From NCBI GenBank assembly GCA_002405525.1, contig DHLY01000175.1, positions 7,251 through 26,149 of the forward strand: a DNA stretch of 18,899 bases, in the 5' to 3' direction. Below the pieces are notes generated by a model, which was not told the DNA's origin, searched no databases, and saw only the letters and a list, made by a program, of their open reading frames with translations. Below are positions 7,467 through 17,478 of this stretch, piece after piece (position 1 is the stretch's first letter; the number at the start of each line of letters is the position of its first letter). The stretch is from Proteobacteria bacterium UBA4656 (lineage in GTDB: Bacteria > Pseudomonadota > Gammaproteobacteria > Xanthomonadales > Ahniellaceae). A program made the translations under genes and the position numbers.

Positions 7467-7486
7467 TTCGCGTGAACGGAGCGGAC

Positions 7487-8200
7487 ATGCTGCGCATCCT
7501 GATCGCGAACGCCAAGGGCGGTTGCGGCAAGACCACGCTCGCCAGCACCCTCGCTGGCGCCCTGGCCCAGCGCGGGCGCAAGGTCGCGCTGGTGGACTGC
7601 GACCCGCAGCAGTCCGCGCTGGCCTGGGCGCGCCAGCGTCCGGCGCATCTGCCGGCGGTCGCGGCGGTCGCCGCGGCCGATCCGGCCCACAGCATGGCCG
7701 GAGGTTTCACCCTGCGCATTCCGCCCGACGCGACCGTGGTGCTGATCGACACTCCCGCCGGCATGCGCGCGCACGAGCTGGCGCAATGGTCGCGCGGCGC
7801 GCACGTGCTGCTGGTGCCGATCACGCCCTCGGCGTTCGACCTGCACGCGACGCTGGCCTTCATCGACGCGCTGCGCGCGCTGCCCGAGTTCCGCAGCGGC
7901 GCGCTGCATCCCGCGCTGGTGGTCAACCGGGTCCGCGGACGGACGCTCTCGGCGCGCGAGATGGATGCGACCCTGCAGCGGCTGGCGCGCGCGGCGCTGA
8001 TCCGGGTCCGCGACTCGCAGGCCTACGTGCGCGCGGCGGCCGAGGGGCGTTCGATTTTCGACGATCACGGCTGGGCGACCCGCGACCACCGGGCCGACTG
8101 GCTGCCCCTGCTCGACTTCATCGAGCGGCAGTTCGAGGCTCGACGTGGCCCCGCCGCGCCGCCGGCGGACACGCTGGCGCGCGCGCGCGAGCCGGGCTGA
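7487..8200 (+). CDS. ParA/MinD-like ATPase (orphan)
   Basis: A 237-residue P-loop ATPase of the ParA family. The deviant Walker A motif 'KGGCGKTT' is at residues 10-17 with the signature lysine K10. The switch-like 'VDCDPQQSA' is at 37-44 and the Walker B 'VVLIDTPAG' at 84-92. 'LLVPITPSAFDL' (108-119) and 'PALVVNRVRG' (142-151) match the later nucleotide-contact strands. Family members form ATP-dependent dimers that position plasmids, chromosomes or protein clusters. No parB, centromere-like array or minC/minE is adjacent, so the cargo is unknown; it could position a protein complex rather than DNA. The N-terminus lacks the HTH domain of plasmid SopA/P1-type proteins. ATG 7487 has GGAG five bases upstream at 7478-7481. 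Upstream in-frame starts lack such a site and would add an Arg-rich leader. Confidence 0.88.
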   Translation: MLRILIANAKGGCGKTTLASTLAGALAQRGRKVALVDCDPQQSALAWARQRPAHLPAVAAVAAADPAHSMAGGFTLRIPPDATVVLIDTPAGMRAHELAQWSRGAHVLLVPITPSAFDLHATLAFIDALRALPEFRSGALHPALVVNRVRGRTLSAREMDATLQRLARAALIRVRDSQAYVRAAAEGRSIFDDHGWATRDHRADWLPLLDFIERQFEARRGPAAPPADTLARAREPG

Positions 8201-8292
8201 ACGGCTGCCGCGAGCGATCGCCGGGGTCGACGCCGCGCCGTCCGTCGGGCCTGCGGCCCCGGGCCGTCGATGCGGCAAGGGCTCGGTGCCTG

Positions 8293-8323
8293 TGGAAAAA
8301 CCCGCATCCCGTGGGTTTTTCCA
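8293..8323. terminator. Bidirectional intrinsic terminator
   Basis: TGGAAAAACCC (8293-8303) and GGGTTTTTCCA (8313-8323) form a perfect 11-bp stem, extendable by a G-U and a C-G pair to a 5-base loop. The A5/T5 stretches are in the stem arms, giving a U-run on either strand. It lies 92 bases after the ParA-like gene and about 115 bases after gatB on the other strand, between two convergent transcripts. It is the clearest terminator in the window. Confidence 0.7.
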
Positions 8324-8409
8324 GTCGCGAATCCGGCACAGGTCCTGACTTGCTCGCGCGAAGGTTGCACTGACGTGCATGACCCGCGCGCGGGCCATCC
8401 AAGGCCTGC

Positions 8410-8441
8410 CTGAGAAACGGTTTTCTTTCGCAGCCTCTCAG
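8410..8441 (-). terminator. Possible hairpin overlapping the gatB stop
   Basis: CTGAGA (8410-8415) and TCTCAG (8436-8441) can pair across a 20-base loop that holds AAAC/GTTTT-like bases. The stem overlaps the gatB stop codon. It may add to termination or 3'-end stability, but the stem is short and the loop long. Confidence 0.2.
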
Positions 8442-9883
8442 TCCATCAGACGCCGGCGCAGCAGGTCGTTGAGGCGCGCGGGGTTGGCCTTGCCGCGGGT
8501 GGCCTTCATCACCTGGCCGACCAGCCAGGTGAAGACCTTCTCGTCCCCGGTGCGGAACTGCTCGGCCTGCTTCGGATGGTCGGCCAGCACGGCATCGATG
8601 GCGGCGACCAACGCGCCGTCGTCGCTGATCTGGCCCAGGCCGCGCGCGGCGATCACGGCGTCCGCATCGCCCTCGCCGGCCCACATCGCGGCGAACACGT
8701 CCTTGGCGAGCTTGCCCGAAAGGGTGCCGTCGACGATGCGCCCGAGCAGGCCCGCGAGCGCCGCGGGCGACACCGGCCCCGCGCCGTGGGCGAAGCCGCC
8801 GACATTCAGCGCGGCGGCCAGTTCGCCCAGCACCCAGTTCGCGACCAGCTTGGCCTGGCCGGGCAAGGCGTCGAGCACGGCCTCGAAGAAGTCGGCGGTC
8901 CCGCGCGCGGCGGTCAACTGCTCCGCATCGTAGGCCGACAGGCCCAGCGCCGATTCGTAGCGCGCGCGGCGCGCGCCGGGCAGTTCGGGAAGGGCGGCGC
9001 GCTCGGTCTCCAGCAGCCCTTCGGGCAGGACCAGCGGCGGCAGGTCGGGGTCGGGGAAGTAGCGGTAGTCGTGCGCGGACTCCTTGCCGCGCATCGAGCG
9101 CGTCTGGTGGCGCGTCTCGTCGTACAGGCGCGTTTCCTGGACGATGGCGCGGCCGGCCTCGAGCTCGCGGACCTGGCGTTCGATCTCGTACTCGACCGCC
9201 TTCTCCACGAAGCGGAACGAGTTGACGTTCTTGATCTCGGTGCGGGTGCCGAGCCTCGGATCGCCCACGCGACGCACCGACACGTTGGCATCGCAGCGGA
9301 ACGAGCCTTCCTGCAGGTTGCCGTCGCAGACGCCAAGCCACACCACCAGGTGGTGCAGCGCCTTCATGCAGGCCGCCGCATCCGCCGCCGAGCGGAGGGC
9401 GGGTTCGGTGACGACCTCCAGCAGCGGCGTGCCGGCGCGGTTCAGGTCGATGCCGGTGGCGCCGTGGAAGGCGTCGTGCACGCTCTTGCCCGCGTCCTCC
9501 TCGAGGTGCGCGCGCACCAGCGGCACGTCGAGGGTACGGCCGTCATCGCAGCGCACGTGCACCGTGCCGCCCTCGACGATCGGCTCCTCGTACTGCGAGA
9601 TCTGGTAGCCCTTGGGCAGGTCCGGGTAGAAGTAGTTCTTGCGCGCGAACACCGACACGCCATGCACGCGCGCGCCGACCGCCAGCCCGAAACGCGCCGC
9701 CATCCGCACCGCTTCCGCGTTCGGCACCGGCAGGGTGCCGGGCAGGGCGACATCGACTGCGCAGGCCTGGGAGTTGGGCTCGGCGCCATAGGCGGTCGGC
9801 GCGCCGGAAAACATCTTGCTCCGGGTCATCAACTGGACGTGGCACTCGAGGCCGATCACAGCCTCCCAGCCGGAGGCACTCAT
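8438..9883 (-). CDS. gatB: Asp-tRNA(Asn)/Glu-tRNA(Gln) amidotransferase subunit B
   Basis: A 481-residue protein of normal length. GatB binds the misacylated tRNA, phosphorylates the Asp or Glu side chain with ATP and receives ammonia from GatA. Visible signatures are '[10 protein letters not shown]' (9-18), '[20 protein letters not shown]' (79-98), 'HLEEDAGKS' followed by '[16 protein letters not shown]', '[13 protein letters not shown]', '[18 protein letters not shown]' and '[14 protein letters not shown]', all in the cradle domain. The C-terminal third is the helical/YqeY-like tail that holds tRNA and ends '[16 protein letters not shown]'. The ATG overlaps the gatA stop codon by four bases (ATGA), with GGGGGTGA just upstream, so translation is probably coupled. 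It is the last gene of the gatCAB operon. Confidence 0.97.
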   Translation of the reverse strand: MSASGWEAVIGLECHVQLMTRSKMFSGAPTAYGAEPNSQACAVDVALPGTLPVPNAEAVRMAARFGLAVGARVHGVSVFARKNYFYPDLPKGYQISQYEEPIVEGGTVHVRCDDGRTLDVPLVRAHLEEDAGKSVHDAFHGATGIDLNRAGTPLLEVVTEPALRSAADAAACMKALHHLVVWLGVCDGNLQEGSFRCDANVSVRRVGDPRLGTRTEIKNVNSFRFVEKAVEYEIERQVRELEAGRAIVQETRLYDETRHQTRSMRGKESAHDYRYFPDPDLPPLVLPEGLLETERAALPELPGARRARYESALGLSAYDAEQLTAARGTADFFEAVLDALPGQAKLVANWVLGELAAALNVGGFAHGAGPVSPAALAGLLGRIVDGTLSGKLAKDVFAAMWAGEGDADAVIAARGLGQISDDGALVAAIDAVLADHPKQAEQFRTGDEKVFTWLVGQVMKATRGKANPARLNDLLRRRLMD

Positions 9884-11331
9884 GCGTCACCCCCGGGCAG
9901 GACGCGGTGCCAATCGGTGCGCTGCTGCAGCGCGTGGCCTGCGGCCAGCAGGCGCGCCTCGCCGAAGGCGGGGCCGATGAGCTGCAGGCCGGTCGGCAGG
10001 CCGCCGACGTGCGGCCCCGGCAGCGATACCGCGGGCAGGCCGGCCAGGTTCACCGCCACCGTGTTCACGTCGGCGGCGTACATCGCCAGCGGATCGTCGG
10101 TTTTCTCGCCGAGGCGGAACGCGGTGCCGGGCGTGGTCGGGCCGGCCAGCAGGTCGACCGTGGCGAAGGCGCGTGCGAAGTCGTCCGCGATCAGTCGCCG
10201 CACGCGCTGCGCGCGCCGGTAGTAGGCGTCGTAGTAGCCGGCCGACAGGACGTAGGTGCCGGCGAGGATGCGGCGCTTCACCTCGATGCCGAAGCCTTCC
10301 GCGCGGCTGCGGGCGTAGAGTTCGGCGAGTTCGGTCGCGCCTGCCGCACGATGGCCGTAGCGCACGCCGTCATAGCGGGCGAGGTTGCTGGAGGCCTCCG
10401 CCGGCGCGAGCACGTAGTAGGCCGGGATCGACAGCGGCAGGGTCGGCAGGGACAGGTCGACCAGCACCGCGCCGGCGGACTCCAGCGCGGCCAGCGCCGT
10501 GCGCGCGGCCGCCGCCACCGCAGGATCGATGCCGGCGCCGAAGAACTCGGCCACCACGCCGATCCGCAGCCCCGATGCTCCCGCCCCGAGCCCGCCCACG
10601 TAGTCGTCCACCGTCCGCGCGTTGCAGGTCGCGTCGCGCGGGTCAGCCCCGGCCATCGCGGCCAGCACGTGGGCGCAATCCTCGGCGGTGTGCGCCAGCA
10701 CACCCGCCTGGTCGAGGCTGGATGCATAGGCGATCATGCCGAAGCGCGATACGCGGCCATAGGTGGGCTTGAGACCCGTCACCCCACACAGTGCCGCCGG
10801 CTGGCGCACCGAGCCGCCGGTGTCAGAACCGGTGGCGAAGGGCACCACCCCGGCGGCGACCAGGGCGGCTGAGCCGCCGGAAGATCCTCCCGGCACCCGG
10901 GCCGGGTCCCAGGGGTTGCGCACCGGGCCGAATGCCGAGTTCTCGTTCGACGATCCCATCGCGAACTCGTCCATGTTCGCCTTGCCGATCAACACCGCGC
11001 CGCTGCGGTCGAGACGCTCGGCGACGGTGGCGTCGAAGGGTGGAACGAAGTCGCCGAGGATCTTCGAAGCGCAGGTGGTCCGGATCCCCTCGGTGCAGAA
11101 CAAGTCCTTGTGGGCGAAAGGGATTCCGGCCAGCCGGCCAGTCGCGCCCGCGTCCGCCGCGGCGGCCGCAGCCCGCGCCCGTTCCGCGCAGGTCGTGATC
11201 AGGGCGTTGAGTCCTGCTTGTCCGGTTGCGCGCGCCAGGGCGCGCTCGGCGAGCGCGGTGGCGCCGGTCCTGCCCGCCGCGCGCGCGGCGAGGATGCCGG
11301 CCACGGTGTCCAGCGGCTCCAGCGGCTTCAC
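9880..11331 (-). CDS. gatA: Asp-tRNA(Asn)/Glu-tRNA(Gln) amidotransferase subunit A
   Basis: A 483-residue amidase-signature protein. GatA hydrolyses glutamine and passes ammonia to GatB. The Ser-cisSer-Lys triad is visible: K75 in '[13 protein letters not shown]', S150 in '[16 protein letters not shown]' and nucleophile S174 in '[16 protein letters not shown]'; the 24-residue gap between the serines is typical of the family. The C-terminal '[20 protein letters not shown]' and '[10 protein letters not shown]' are also standard. The start is a GTG whose last two bases are part of the gatC stop (GTGA overlap, 11328-11331), with no separate strong ribosome site, so translation likely depends on gatC. 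Its end overlaps gatB by four bases. Confidence 0.97.
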   Translation of the reverse strand: MKPLEPLDTVAGILAARAAGRTGATALAERALARATGQAGLNALITTCAERARAAAAAADAGATGRLAGIPFAHKDLFCTEGIRTTCASKILGDFVPPFDATVAERLDRSGAVLIGKANMDEFAMGSSNENSAFGPVRNPWDPARVPGGSSGGSAALVAAGVVPFATGSDTGGSVRQPAALCGVTGLKPTYGRVSRFGMIAYASSLDQAGVLAHTAEDCAHVLAAMAGADPRDATCNARTVDDYVGGLGAGASGLRIGVVAEFFGAGIDPAVAAAARTALAALESAGAVLVDLSLPTLPLSIPAYYVLAPAEASSNLARYDGVRYGHRAAGATELAELYARSRAEGFGIEVKRRILAGTYVLSAGYYDAYYRRAQRVRRLIADDFARAFATVDLLAGPTTPGTAFRLGEKTDDPLAMYAADVNTVAVNLAGLPAVSLPGPHVGGLPTGLQLIGPAFGEARLLAAGHALQQRTDWHRVLPGGDA

Positions 11332-11615
11332 TCGATGACCCGCGGCACGAGGTAGTAGCCGCCGTGCGCGGCGGCGGACAGCGCGAGCAGGGTGGCGCTG
11401 GCGTCGGGCTCGGTCACCGCGTCCGGGCGCAGGGCGGGCGGCAGCGGGTGCGGCTGCGCCAGCGGCGCGACGCCGGCGACGTCGATCCGCTGCAGGGCGT
11501 CCATCATCGCCACCGTGCGCCCGAGGTCGGCGCCGAGACGGGATCTTTCGCCCTCGTCGAGCGACAGTCGGGCGAGGTGGGCGAGGTGGTCGATCACGGT
11601 GGGGTCGAGGGACAT
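11328..11615 (-). CDS. gatC: Asp-tRNA(Asn)/Glu-tRNA(Gln) amidotransferase subunit C
   Basis: A 95-residue protein of usual GatC length that wraps around the GatA-GatB interface and stabilises it. It begins '[20 protein letters not shown]', with the family's helical start, continues with '[25 protein letters not shown]' and ends 'LVPRVIE', matching the conserved 'VP-VIE' tail. The frame is open far upstream, but conserved sequence begins at ATG 11615. This is the first gene of the operon and diverges from mreB over 192 bases. A minus-strand extended -10-like TGCTAGTGT lies near 11653-11661, without a good -35 box. Confidence 0.95.
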   Translation of the reverse strand: MSLDPTVIDHLAHLARLSLDEGERSRLGADLGRTVAMMDALQRIDVAGVAPLAQPHPLPPALRPDAVTEPDASATLLALSAAAHGGYYLVPRVIE

Positions 11616-11642
11616 CGATCGGGCATTTCGCTGACGGCTTAA

Positions 11643-12854
<1,212 letters not shown>

Positions 12855-12864
12855 CCCATCCGGC

Positions 12865-12880
12865 GGGCGCGGCGGCGCCC
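12865..12880 (+). terminator. GC-rich hairpin after mreB, possible attenuator
   Basis: GGGCGC-GGCG-GCGCCC (6-bp stem, 4-base loop) begins 11 bases after the mreB stop and has no U-tract. In a polycistronic mRNA such a hairpin could protect the mreB 3' end or lower downstream expression, which would keep MreB in excess of MreC. This is inferred from position. Confidence 0.3.
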
Positions 12881-12989
12881 CCGGGCCGCCCGCGCTCCTG
12901 CGTCGATTCGGGCCCCGACGAGCGTGGCCTGCAGGCCGGCAGCGCAAGGCGGCGCGCCGGGTGGATACTCCGCCGGGAGGTTCCCCGAC

Positions 12990-13973
12990 GTGCCGAGCAA
13001 CGGAAACGACGCCAGCCCGCTGTTCGCCGATGCCGACGCCAGCACGCTGCGGTTGGTCGGCTGGGGCGTCTGCGCGGTGGCACTGATGCTGGCCGACCAC
13101 CGCGGTGGCTTCCTGGAAGCGTTGCGCCGCGAGGCGGCGACCCTCGCTGGACCGGTGTACTGGGTCGCCTCCGCCCCTGCACGCGCCGGTCGCACGGCGC
13201 GCGAACTGTTGGCCGAGCGCCGTTCTCTGGCCGCGGAGAACCTGCGCCTGCGCGAGCGCCTGCTGCTGGCCGAGGCGCGGCTGGCGCGCATGGATGCGGT
13301 GGCGGGCCAGAACGACCGCCTTCGCGAGCTGCTGGATGCTCGCACCCGTCTCGGCCTGCAGGCGCAGCTGGGTGAGCTCATCGAGGTCGACCTCGAGCCG
13401 TTCCGCCACCGCGTGCTGATCGATCTCGGTGCGGGCGACGGCATCGCGACCGGCCAGGCGGTGATGGACGCCCACGGCGTACTGGGCCAGGTGGTCGAGG
13501 TACACCGCGGTCGTGCGGTGCTGATCCTGCTTACCGATCCCGGGCATGCGATTCCGGTGCGGGTGGCGCGTACCGGACTGCGCGCGATCGCCTACGGCAG
13601 CGGCGACGCAGCGTCGCTCAACCTGCCGCACATCCCGTTCAGCGCCGGCGTGCGTGCGGGCGACCTGCTGGTCACCTCGGGTATCGGCGGCGGATTTCCC
13701 GCCGGACTGCCGGTGGGCACGATCCGTTCGGTCGAGCCGGACGACTCGGCGACCTTCGTGCGCGCCGTCGCCACGCCTGCGGCGTCGATGGCGCGCAGCG
13801 GAGAGGTGCTGGTCCTGCACGACCAGCGCGTGCGGCTCGGTGACGGTTCTGCGGCGGTGGAGTTCAGCGGCCCGCCCGAAGATCTCGTCGGGCCGCCGGC
13901 CGACGGCGTGGCAGGCGCCCCCGGTTCGGTCGCCGCGCCGCCCCCCGGCGTGCTGCCGAGGGGCGCCCCGTGA
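12990..13973 (+). CDS. mreC: Rod shape-determining protein MreC
   Basis: A 327-residue bitopic inner-membrane protein linking MreB to periplasmic wall enzymes and activating PBP2. A short cytosolic N-terminus precedes one membrane helix (about 20-36). A periplasmic coiled coil follows (about 66-118, 'RELLAERRSLAAENLRLRER' with regular Leu spacing). The two beta domains come next: 'HRVLIDLGAGDGIATGQAVM' (140-159), 'GVLGQVVEV', 'ILLTDPGHAIPV' and 'GDLLVTSGIGGGFPAGLPVG' (224-243). The C-terminal 40 residues are a Pro/Gly/Ala-rich tail, as often seen in this group. The start is GTG 12990, with a strong GGGAGG at 12975-12980. The stop overlaps the mreD start by four bases. Confidence 0.94.
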   Translation: MPSNGNDASPLFADADASTLRLVGWGVCAVALMLADHRGGFLEALRREAATLAGPVYWVASAPARAGRTARELLAERRSLAAENLRLRERLLLAEARLARMDAVAGQNDRLRELLDARTRLGLQAQLGELIEVDLEPFRHRVLIDLGAGDGIATGQAVMDAHGVLGQVVEVHRGRAVLILLTDPGHAIPVRVARTGLRAIAYGSGDAASLNLPHIPFSAGVRAGDLLVTSGIGGGFPAGLPVGTIRSVEPDDSATFVRAVATPAASMARSGEVLVLHDQRVRLGDGSAAVEFSGPPEDLVGPPADGVAGAPGSVAAPPPGVLPRGAP

Positions 13974-14473
13974 GCCTGCGCGCGCGCGCCGACGGGGCCG
14001 CGTTCTGGTCCAGCCTCGTGATCGGGCTGCTGCTGACCGTGTTCGCGCTGCCCGAGGTGCTGCGCGCGCTCAAGCCGTTCTGGCTCGCCCTGCTGGTCGT
14101 GTACTGGGCGCTGGAAGCGCCCGAGCGCATGCGTCTGGGGACCGCCTTCATGCTGGGTCTCGCCGGCGACCTGCTCAGCGGCAGCCTGCTTGGCGAGCAG
14201 GCCCTGCGCCTGTTGGTGCTGGCCTTCATCGTCGCGCGCCTGCGCGCGCGGATGCGTTTCTTTCCGATGCCGCAGCAGACCCTCCTGGTGCTGGGGCTGC
14301 TGCTCAACGACCGGGTCGTAATGCTGATGGTGCGCGTGTTTCAGGGCACGCCGGCCCCCGATTGGACGTTCTGGCTGGCGCCGGCCACCGGCGCGCTGCT
14401 GTGGCCCTGGCTGTTCCTGCTGCTCGACCTCGCGCGCGCCCGCGGCGGCCGCGCCCCGCGCGGTGAGGCATGA
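13970..14473 (+). CDS. mreD: Rod shape-determining protein MreD
   Basis: A 167-residue hydrophobic inner-membrane protein with about five membrane helices, the usual size for MreD. The recognisable stretch is 'MRLGTAFMLGLAGDLLSGSLLGEQALRLLVLAFIV' seen in two halves: GLAGDLLSGSLLGEQAL and the following helix, which match the family's central 'G---D---G--LG--AL' pattern. MreD works with MreC and RodA/PBP2 in the elongasome; its biochemical role is still unclear in general. It starts with GTG overlapping the mreC stop (GTGA), with GAGGGG six bases upstream at 13958-13963. It ends in a four-base overlap with mrdA (ATGA). Confidence 0.93.
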   Translation: MSLRARADGAAFWSSLVIGLLLTVFALPEVLRALKPFWLALLVVYWALEAPERMRLGTAFMLGLAGDLLSGSLLGEQALRLLVLAFIVARLRARMRFFPMPQQTLLVLGLLLNDRVVMLMVRVFQGTPAPDWTFWLAPATGALLWPWLFLLLDLARARGGRAPRGEA

Positions 14474-16326
14474 GCGTCGGCGCGGCGCGGCGACTGAAGG
14501 AGGCCGGCCCCGAGGCCGCACTGTTCCGGCGCCGTGCGCTGGTCGGCTTTCTGGTCGTGCTGGCCTGCCTGCTGGCGCTCACCGGGCGTTACGTCGTGCT
14601 GCAGGTGGTCCGCCACGCCGAGTACCACGGGCGTTCGGAGGACAACCGCATCAAGCCCCGCGCCCTTCCGCCCTCGCGCGGGCTGATCTACGACCGGGCC
14701 GGACGACTGCTGGCGGAAAACATCCCGCAGTACCGCCTGGAACTGGTGCCCGAACAGGTCGGGGATGTGGACGCCGCGATCGCCGGCCTGCGCACGGTGC
14801 TGCCGATCAGCGACGAGGAACTGGAACGCTTCGACGCCGAAAGGCGCCTGCGGCGCCGTTTCGAGTCGATCCCGGTCAAGCTGCAGATGACCGAACGGGA
14901 CGTGGCGAGCTTCGCCGTGCAGCGCTGGCGTTTCCCGGGCGTCGAGGTCGTGCCCTATCTCACGCGCTATTATCCGGAGGGCGCCTTGCTCGGGCACGTG
15001 GTCGGATACGTCGGCCGGATCGATGCCGAGGACCGCCAGCGACTTGAATCCAGTCGCTACGTCGGCACCAGCCACGTCGGCAAGACCGGCGTCGAGCGCG
15101 CCTACGAGGACCTGCTGCTGGGCACGGTCGGCTTCGAGCGCGTCGAGACCGATGTCCGCGGTCGTGCGCTGGCGACCCTGTCGCGGGTGCCGCCGAGGCA
15201 GGGCCGCAACCTCTACCTGACCCTCGACCTCGAGCTGCAGCGCGCCGCCGCTGCCGCCTTCGGCGGCCAGGCCGGATCGGCGGTGGCGGTCGATCCGCGC
15301 AGCGGTGAGGTGCTGGCGATGGTCAGCCTGCCCGCCTTCGATCCCAACCTGTTCGTCAACGGCATCTCGCGGCGCGACTACGCCGCCCTGCTGGCCGCGC
15401 CCCAACGACCGCTGTTCAACCGCGCCCTGCAGGGCGGGTACGAGCCGGGTTCGACCATGAAGCCGTTCATCGCGCTGGCCGGACTGGAGCTCGGCCTGCG
15501 CCGGCCGGAGGACACCATGCTGTCGTCGGGCGAGTTCCGCCTGCCCGGACTGCCGCAGGTCTGGCGTGACTGGCAGGCCGGCGGGCACGGCCGGGTGGAC
15601 CTCACCGAAGCGATGGCGCAGTCGGTGAACACGTACTTCTACCGCCTCGCGGTCGACCTCGGGGTCGACCGCCTCGGCGGCTATCTCGCGCAGTTCGGGT
15701 TCGGCGCGCCGACCGGGATCGACCTCGGCGGCGAGATCTCTGGCGTGTTGCCCTCGCGCGCCTGGAAGCGCGCGCAACTGGCCGCCGACTGGTATCCGGG
15801 CGAGACCGTGATCGCCGGTATCGGCCAGGGTTACTGGGTGGTGACCCCCATTCAGCTGGCCAGCGCGCTGGCGACCCTCGCCGGCGGCGGCGTGCGCCAC
15901 TCGCCGCACCTGCTGCGCGAGACGCAGGACGGGATCGACGCTGCGCGCGTGCCCTCGGCGCTGCCGACCGCAAGGCCGTCGTTCGTGCGCTCGCAGCCCA
16001 ACCTCGATGCGGTGCGGCGGTCGATGGAGGCGGTGATGCACGGGCCTACCGGTACCGCGCGCGCCTTCGGCGCCGGCGCGCCGTGGCGGATCGCCGGCAA
16101 GAGCGGCACCGCGCAGCGCTTCACGCGGCGCGCCGGCGCGGAATACGACGAGGCGCGGGTCGCCGAACACCTGCGCCACCGTGCGCTGTTCGTCGCCTGG
16201 GCACCGTCCGAGGCGCCGACGATCGCGGTCGCGGTGGTGGTCGAGGCCGGCAACTCCGGTTCGCGCGCGGCCGCACCGATCGCGCGCGTCATCCTCGACG
16301 CCTGGCTGACGGCCAACCCGCCATGA
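14470..16326 (+). CDS. mrdA: Penicillin-binding protein 2 (elongation transpeptidase)
   Basis: A 618-residue class B PBP, close to the roughly 630 of E. coli PBP2. It cross-links peptidoglycan during cell elongation in partnership with RodA. One membrane anchor (about 23-45) is followed by the pedestal/dimerisation region ('NRIKPRALPPSRGLIYDR', 'YYPEGALLGHVVGYVGRID', 'GKTGVERAYEDLLLG'). The transpeptidase domain has all three active-site motifs: S328-T-M-K331 in 'YEPGSTMKPF', S385-V-N387 in 'AMAQSVNTYFY' and K544-S-G-T547 in 'IAGKSGTAQR'. 'GIGQGYWVVTPIQLASA' (450-466) is also characteristic. ATG 14470 has GGTGAGG immediately upstream and overlaps the mreD stop. Its own stop overlaps the rodA start by four bases, as expected for a fixed enzyme pair. 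Confidence 0.97.
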   Translation: MSVGAARRLKEAGPEAALFRRRALVGFLVVLACLLALTGRYVVLQVVRHAEYHGRSEDNRIKPRALPPSRGLIYDRAGRLLAENIPQYRLELVPEQVGDVDAAIAGLRTVLPISDEELERFDAERRLRRRFESIPVKLQMTERDVASFAVQRWRFPGVEVVPYLTRYYPEGALLGHVVGYVGRIDAEDRQRLESSRYVGTSHVGKTGVERAYEDLLLGTVGFERVETDVRGRALATLSRVPPRQGRNLYLTLDLELQRAAAAAFGGQAGSAVAVDPRSGEVLAMVSLPAFDPNLFVNGISRRDYAALLAAPQRPLFNRALQGGYEPGSTMKPFIALAGLELGLRRPEDTMLSSGEFRLPGLPQVWRDWQAGGHGRVDLTEAMAQSVNTYFYRLAVDLGVDRLGGYLAQFGFGAPTGIDLGGEISGVLPSRAWKRAQLAADWYPGETVIAGIGQGYWVVTPIQLASALATLAGGGVRHSPHLLRETQDGIDAARVPSALPTARPSFVRSQPNLDAVRRSMEAVMHGPTGTARAFGAGAPWRIAGKSGTAQRFTRRAGAEYDEARVAEHLRHRALFVAWAPSEAPTIAVAVVVEAGNSGSRAAAPIARVILDAWLTANPP

Positions 16327-17447
16327 ACATCGCTGCGATCCGCGTGCGGACCCGGCGCTGGCTGGACCGCCTGCTGGCCCGGCCGGTGCTCGACCAGCCG
16401 CTGCTGCTGGCGGTGCTGCTGCTGTGCGCGATCGGGCTGACCGTGCTTTATGGCGCCAGCGGCGGCCGTCTCGGCCTGGTCGCCAACCAGGCCGCACGGC
16501 TTGGCCTCGGCCTCGCGTTGCTGCTGCTGCTCTCGCGCATCCCGCCGGCGATCCTGCGCTCGTGGACGCCGTGGCTGTTCGTCGGCTCGCTCGTCCTGCT
16601 GGCCCTGGTGCCCTTCATCGGCAGCGGGCGCAGCGCGCGGCTGTGGATCGACGTCGGGCCGTTCTTCATTCAGCCGGCGGAGCTGCTGAAGTTGAGCCTG
16701 CCGATGATGGTGGCCTGGGCGCTGCACGACCGCGTGCTGCCGCCGGGTTGGGGCGCGCTCGCCGCGTGCGGGGCGATCATCGCCGTACCGACCGCGTTGA
16801 TCGTGGCCCAGCCGGATCTCGGCACCGGTCTGCTGGTCGCCGCTTCGGGCGCCTTCGTGGTGTTCCTCGCCGGGCTGTCGTGGCCACGCATCGCGCTGAT
16901 CCTCGGCGCTGCGGCCGCGGCCGCGGCCTTCATCGGCTGGCCGCTGTTGCACGACTACCAGAAGGATCGCCTTCGCATGTTCCTCGACCCGGAATCCGAC
17001 CCGCTGGGCGCGGGCTGGAACATCATCCAGGCCGAGATCGCGGTCGGCTCGGGTGGGCTGTTCGGCAAGGGATTCGGGATGAGCACCCAGGCCAAGCTCG
17101 AATTCCTGCCCGAGCACACCACCGACTTCATCTTCGCGGTGTTCGCCGAGGAGTTCGGCCTGGTGGGCGTGGTGGCGGTGCTCGCGCTCTATGCCTTCAT
17201 CATCGGCCGCGCGCTGTGGATCGCCGCGAACGCACGCGACACCTGGTCGCGCCTGCTGGGCGGGTCGCTGGCGCTGACCTTCTTCGTCTACGTGATGGTC
17301 AACGGCGGCATGATCAGCGGGCTGTTGCCGGTGGTGGGCGTGCCCATGCCGCTGATCTCCTACGGCGGCACGTCCGCGGTCACCCTGCTCGCCGGTTTCG
17401 GCCTGCTGCAGTCGATCCACGCCCACCGCAGGCTCGTCGCCACCTGA
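16323..17447 (+). CDS. rodA: Peptidoglycan glycosyltransferase RodA (SEDS family)
   Basis: A 374-residue polytopic inner-membrane protein with about ten membrane helices, the normal size for RodA. It polymerises lipid II into glycan strands that PBP2 cross-links. SEDS signatures are '[19 protein letters not shown]' (106-124), '[12 protein letters not shown]' (161-172), the extracellular '[20 protein letters not shown]' (231-250), '[21 protein letters not shown]' seen at about 259-279 with D268 in the loop that carries the catalytic Asp of the family, and the closing '[11 protein letters not shown]'. ATG 16323 overlaps the mrdA stop (ATGA) and has no strong ribosome site of its own, suggesting coupled translation. 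The mrdB synonym is used in E. coli. Confidence 0.96.
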   Translation: MNIAAIRVRTRRWLDRLLARPVLDQPLLLAVLLLCAIGLTVLYGASGGRLGLVANQAARLGLGLALLLLLSRIPPAILRSWTPWLFVGSLVLLALVPFIGSGRSARLWIDVGPFFIQPAELLKLSLPMMVAWALHDRVLPPGWGALAACGAIIAVPTALIVAQPDLGTGLLVAASGAFVVFLAGLSWPRIALILGAAAAAAAFIGWPLLHDYQKDRLRMFLDPESDPLGAGWNIIQAEIAVGSGGLFGKGFGMSTQAKLEFLPEHTTDFIFAVFAEEFGLVGVVAVLALYAFIIGRALWIAANARDTWSRLLGGSLALTFFVYVMVNGGMISGLLPVVGVPMPLISYGGTSAVTLLAGFGLLQSIHAHRRLVAT

Positions 17448-17478
17448 ACCCGAACCCCGCACCCGCCCGGATCCGCGC

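Noticed and set aside
7226..7486. An 87-residue N-terminal extension of the ParA-like protein
   Set aside because: It overlaps the preceding gene, is Arg/Pro-rich, and the ATG at 7487 has a good ribosome site and starts exactly at the conserved first strand.
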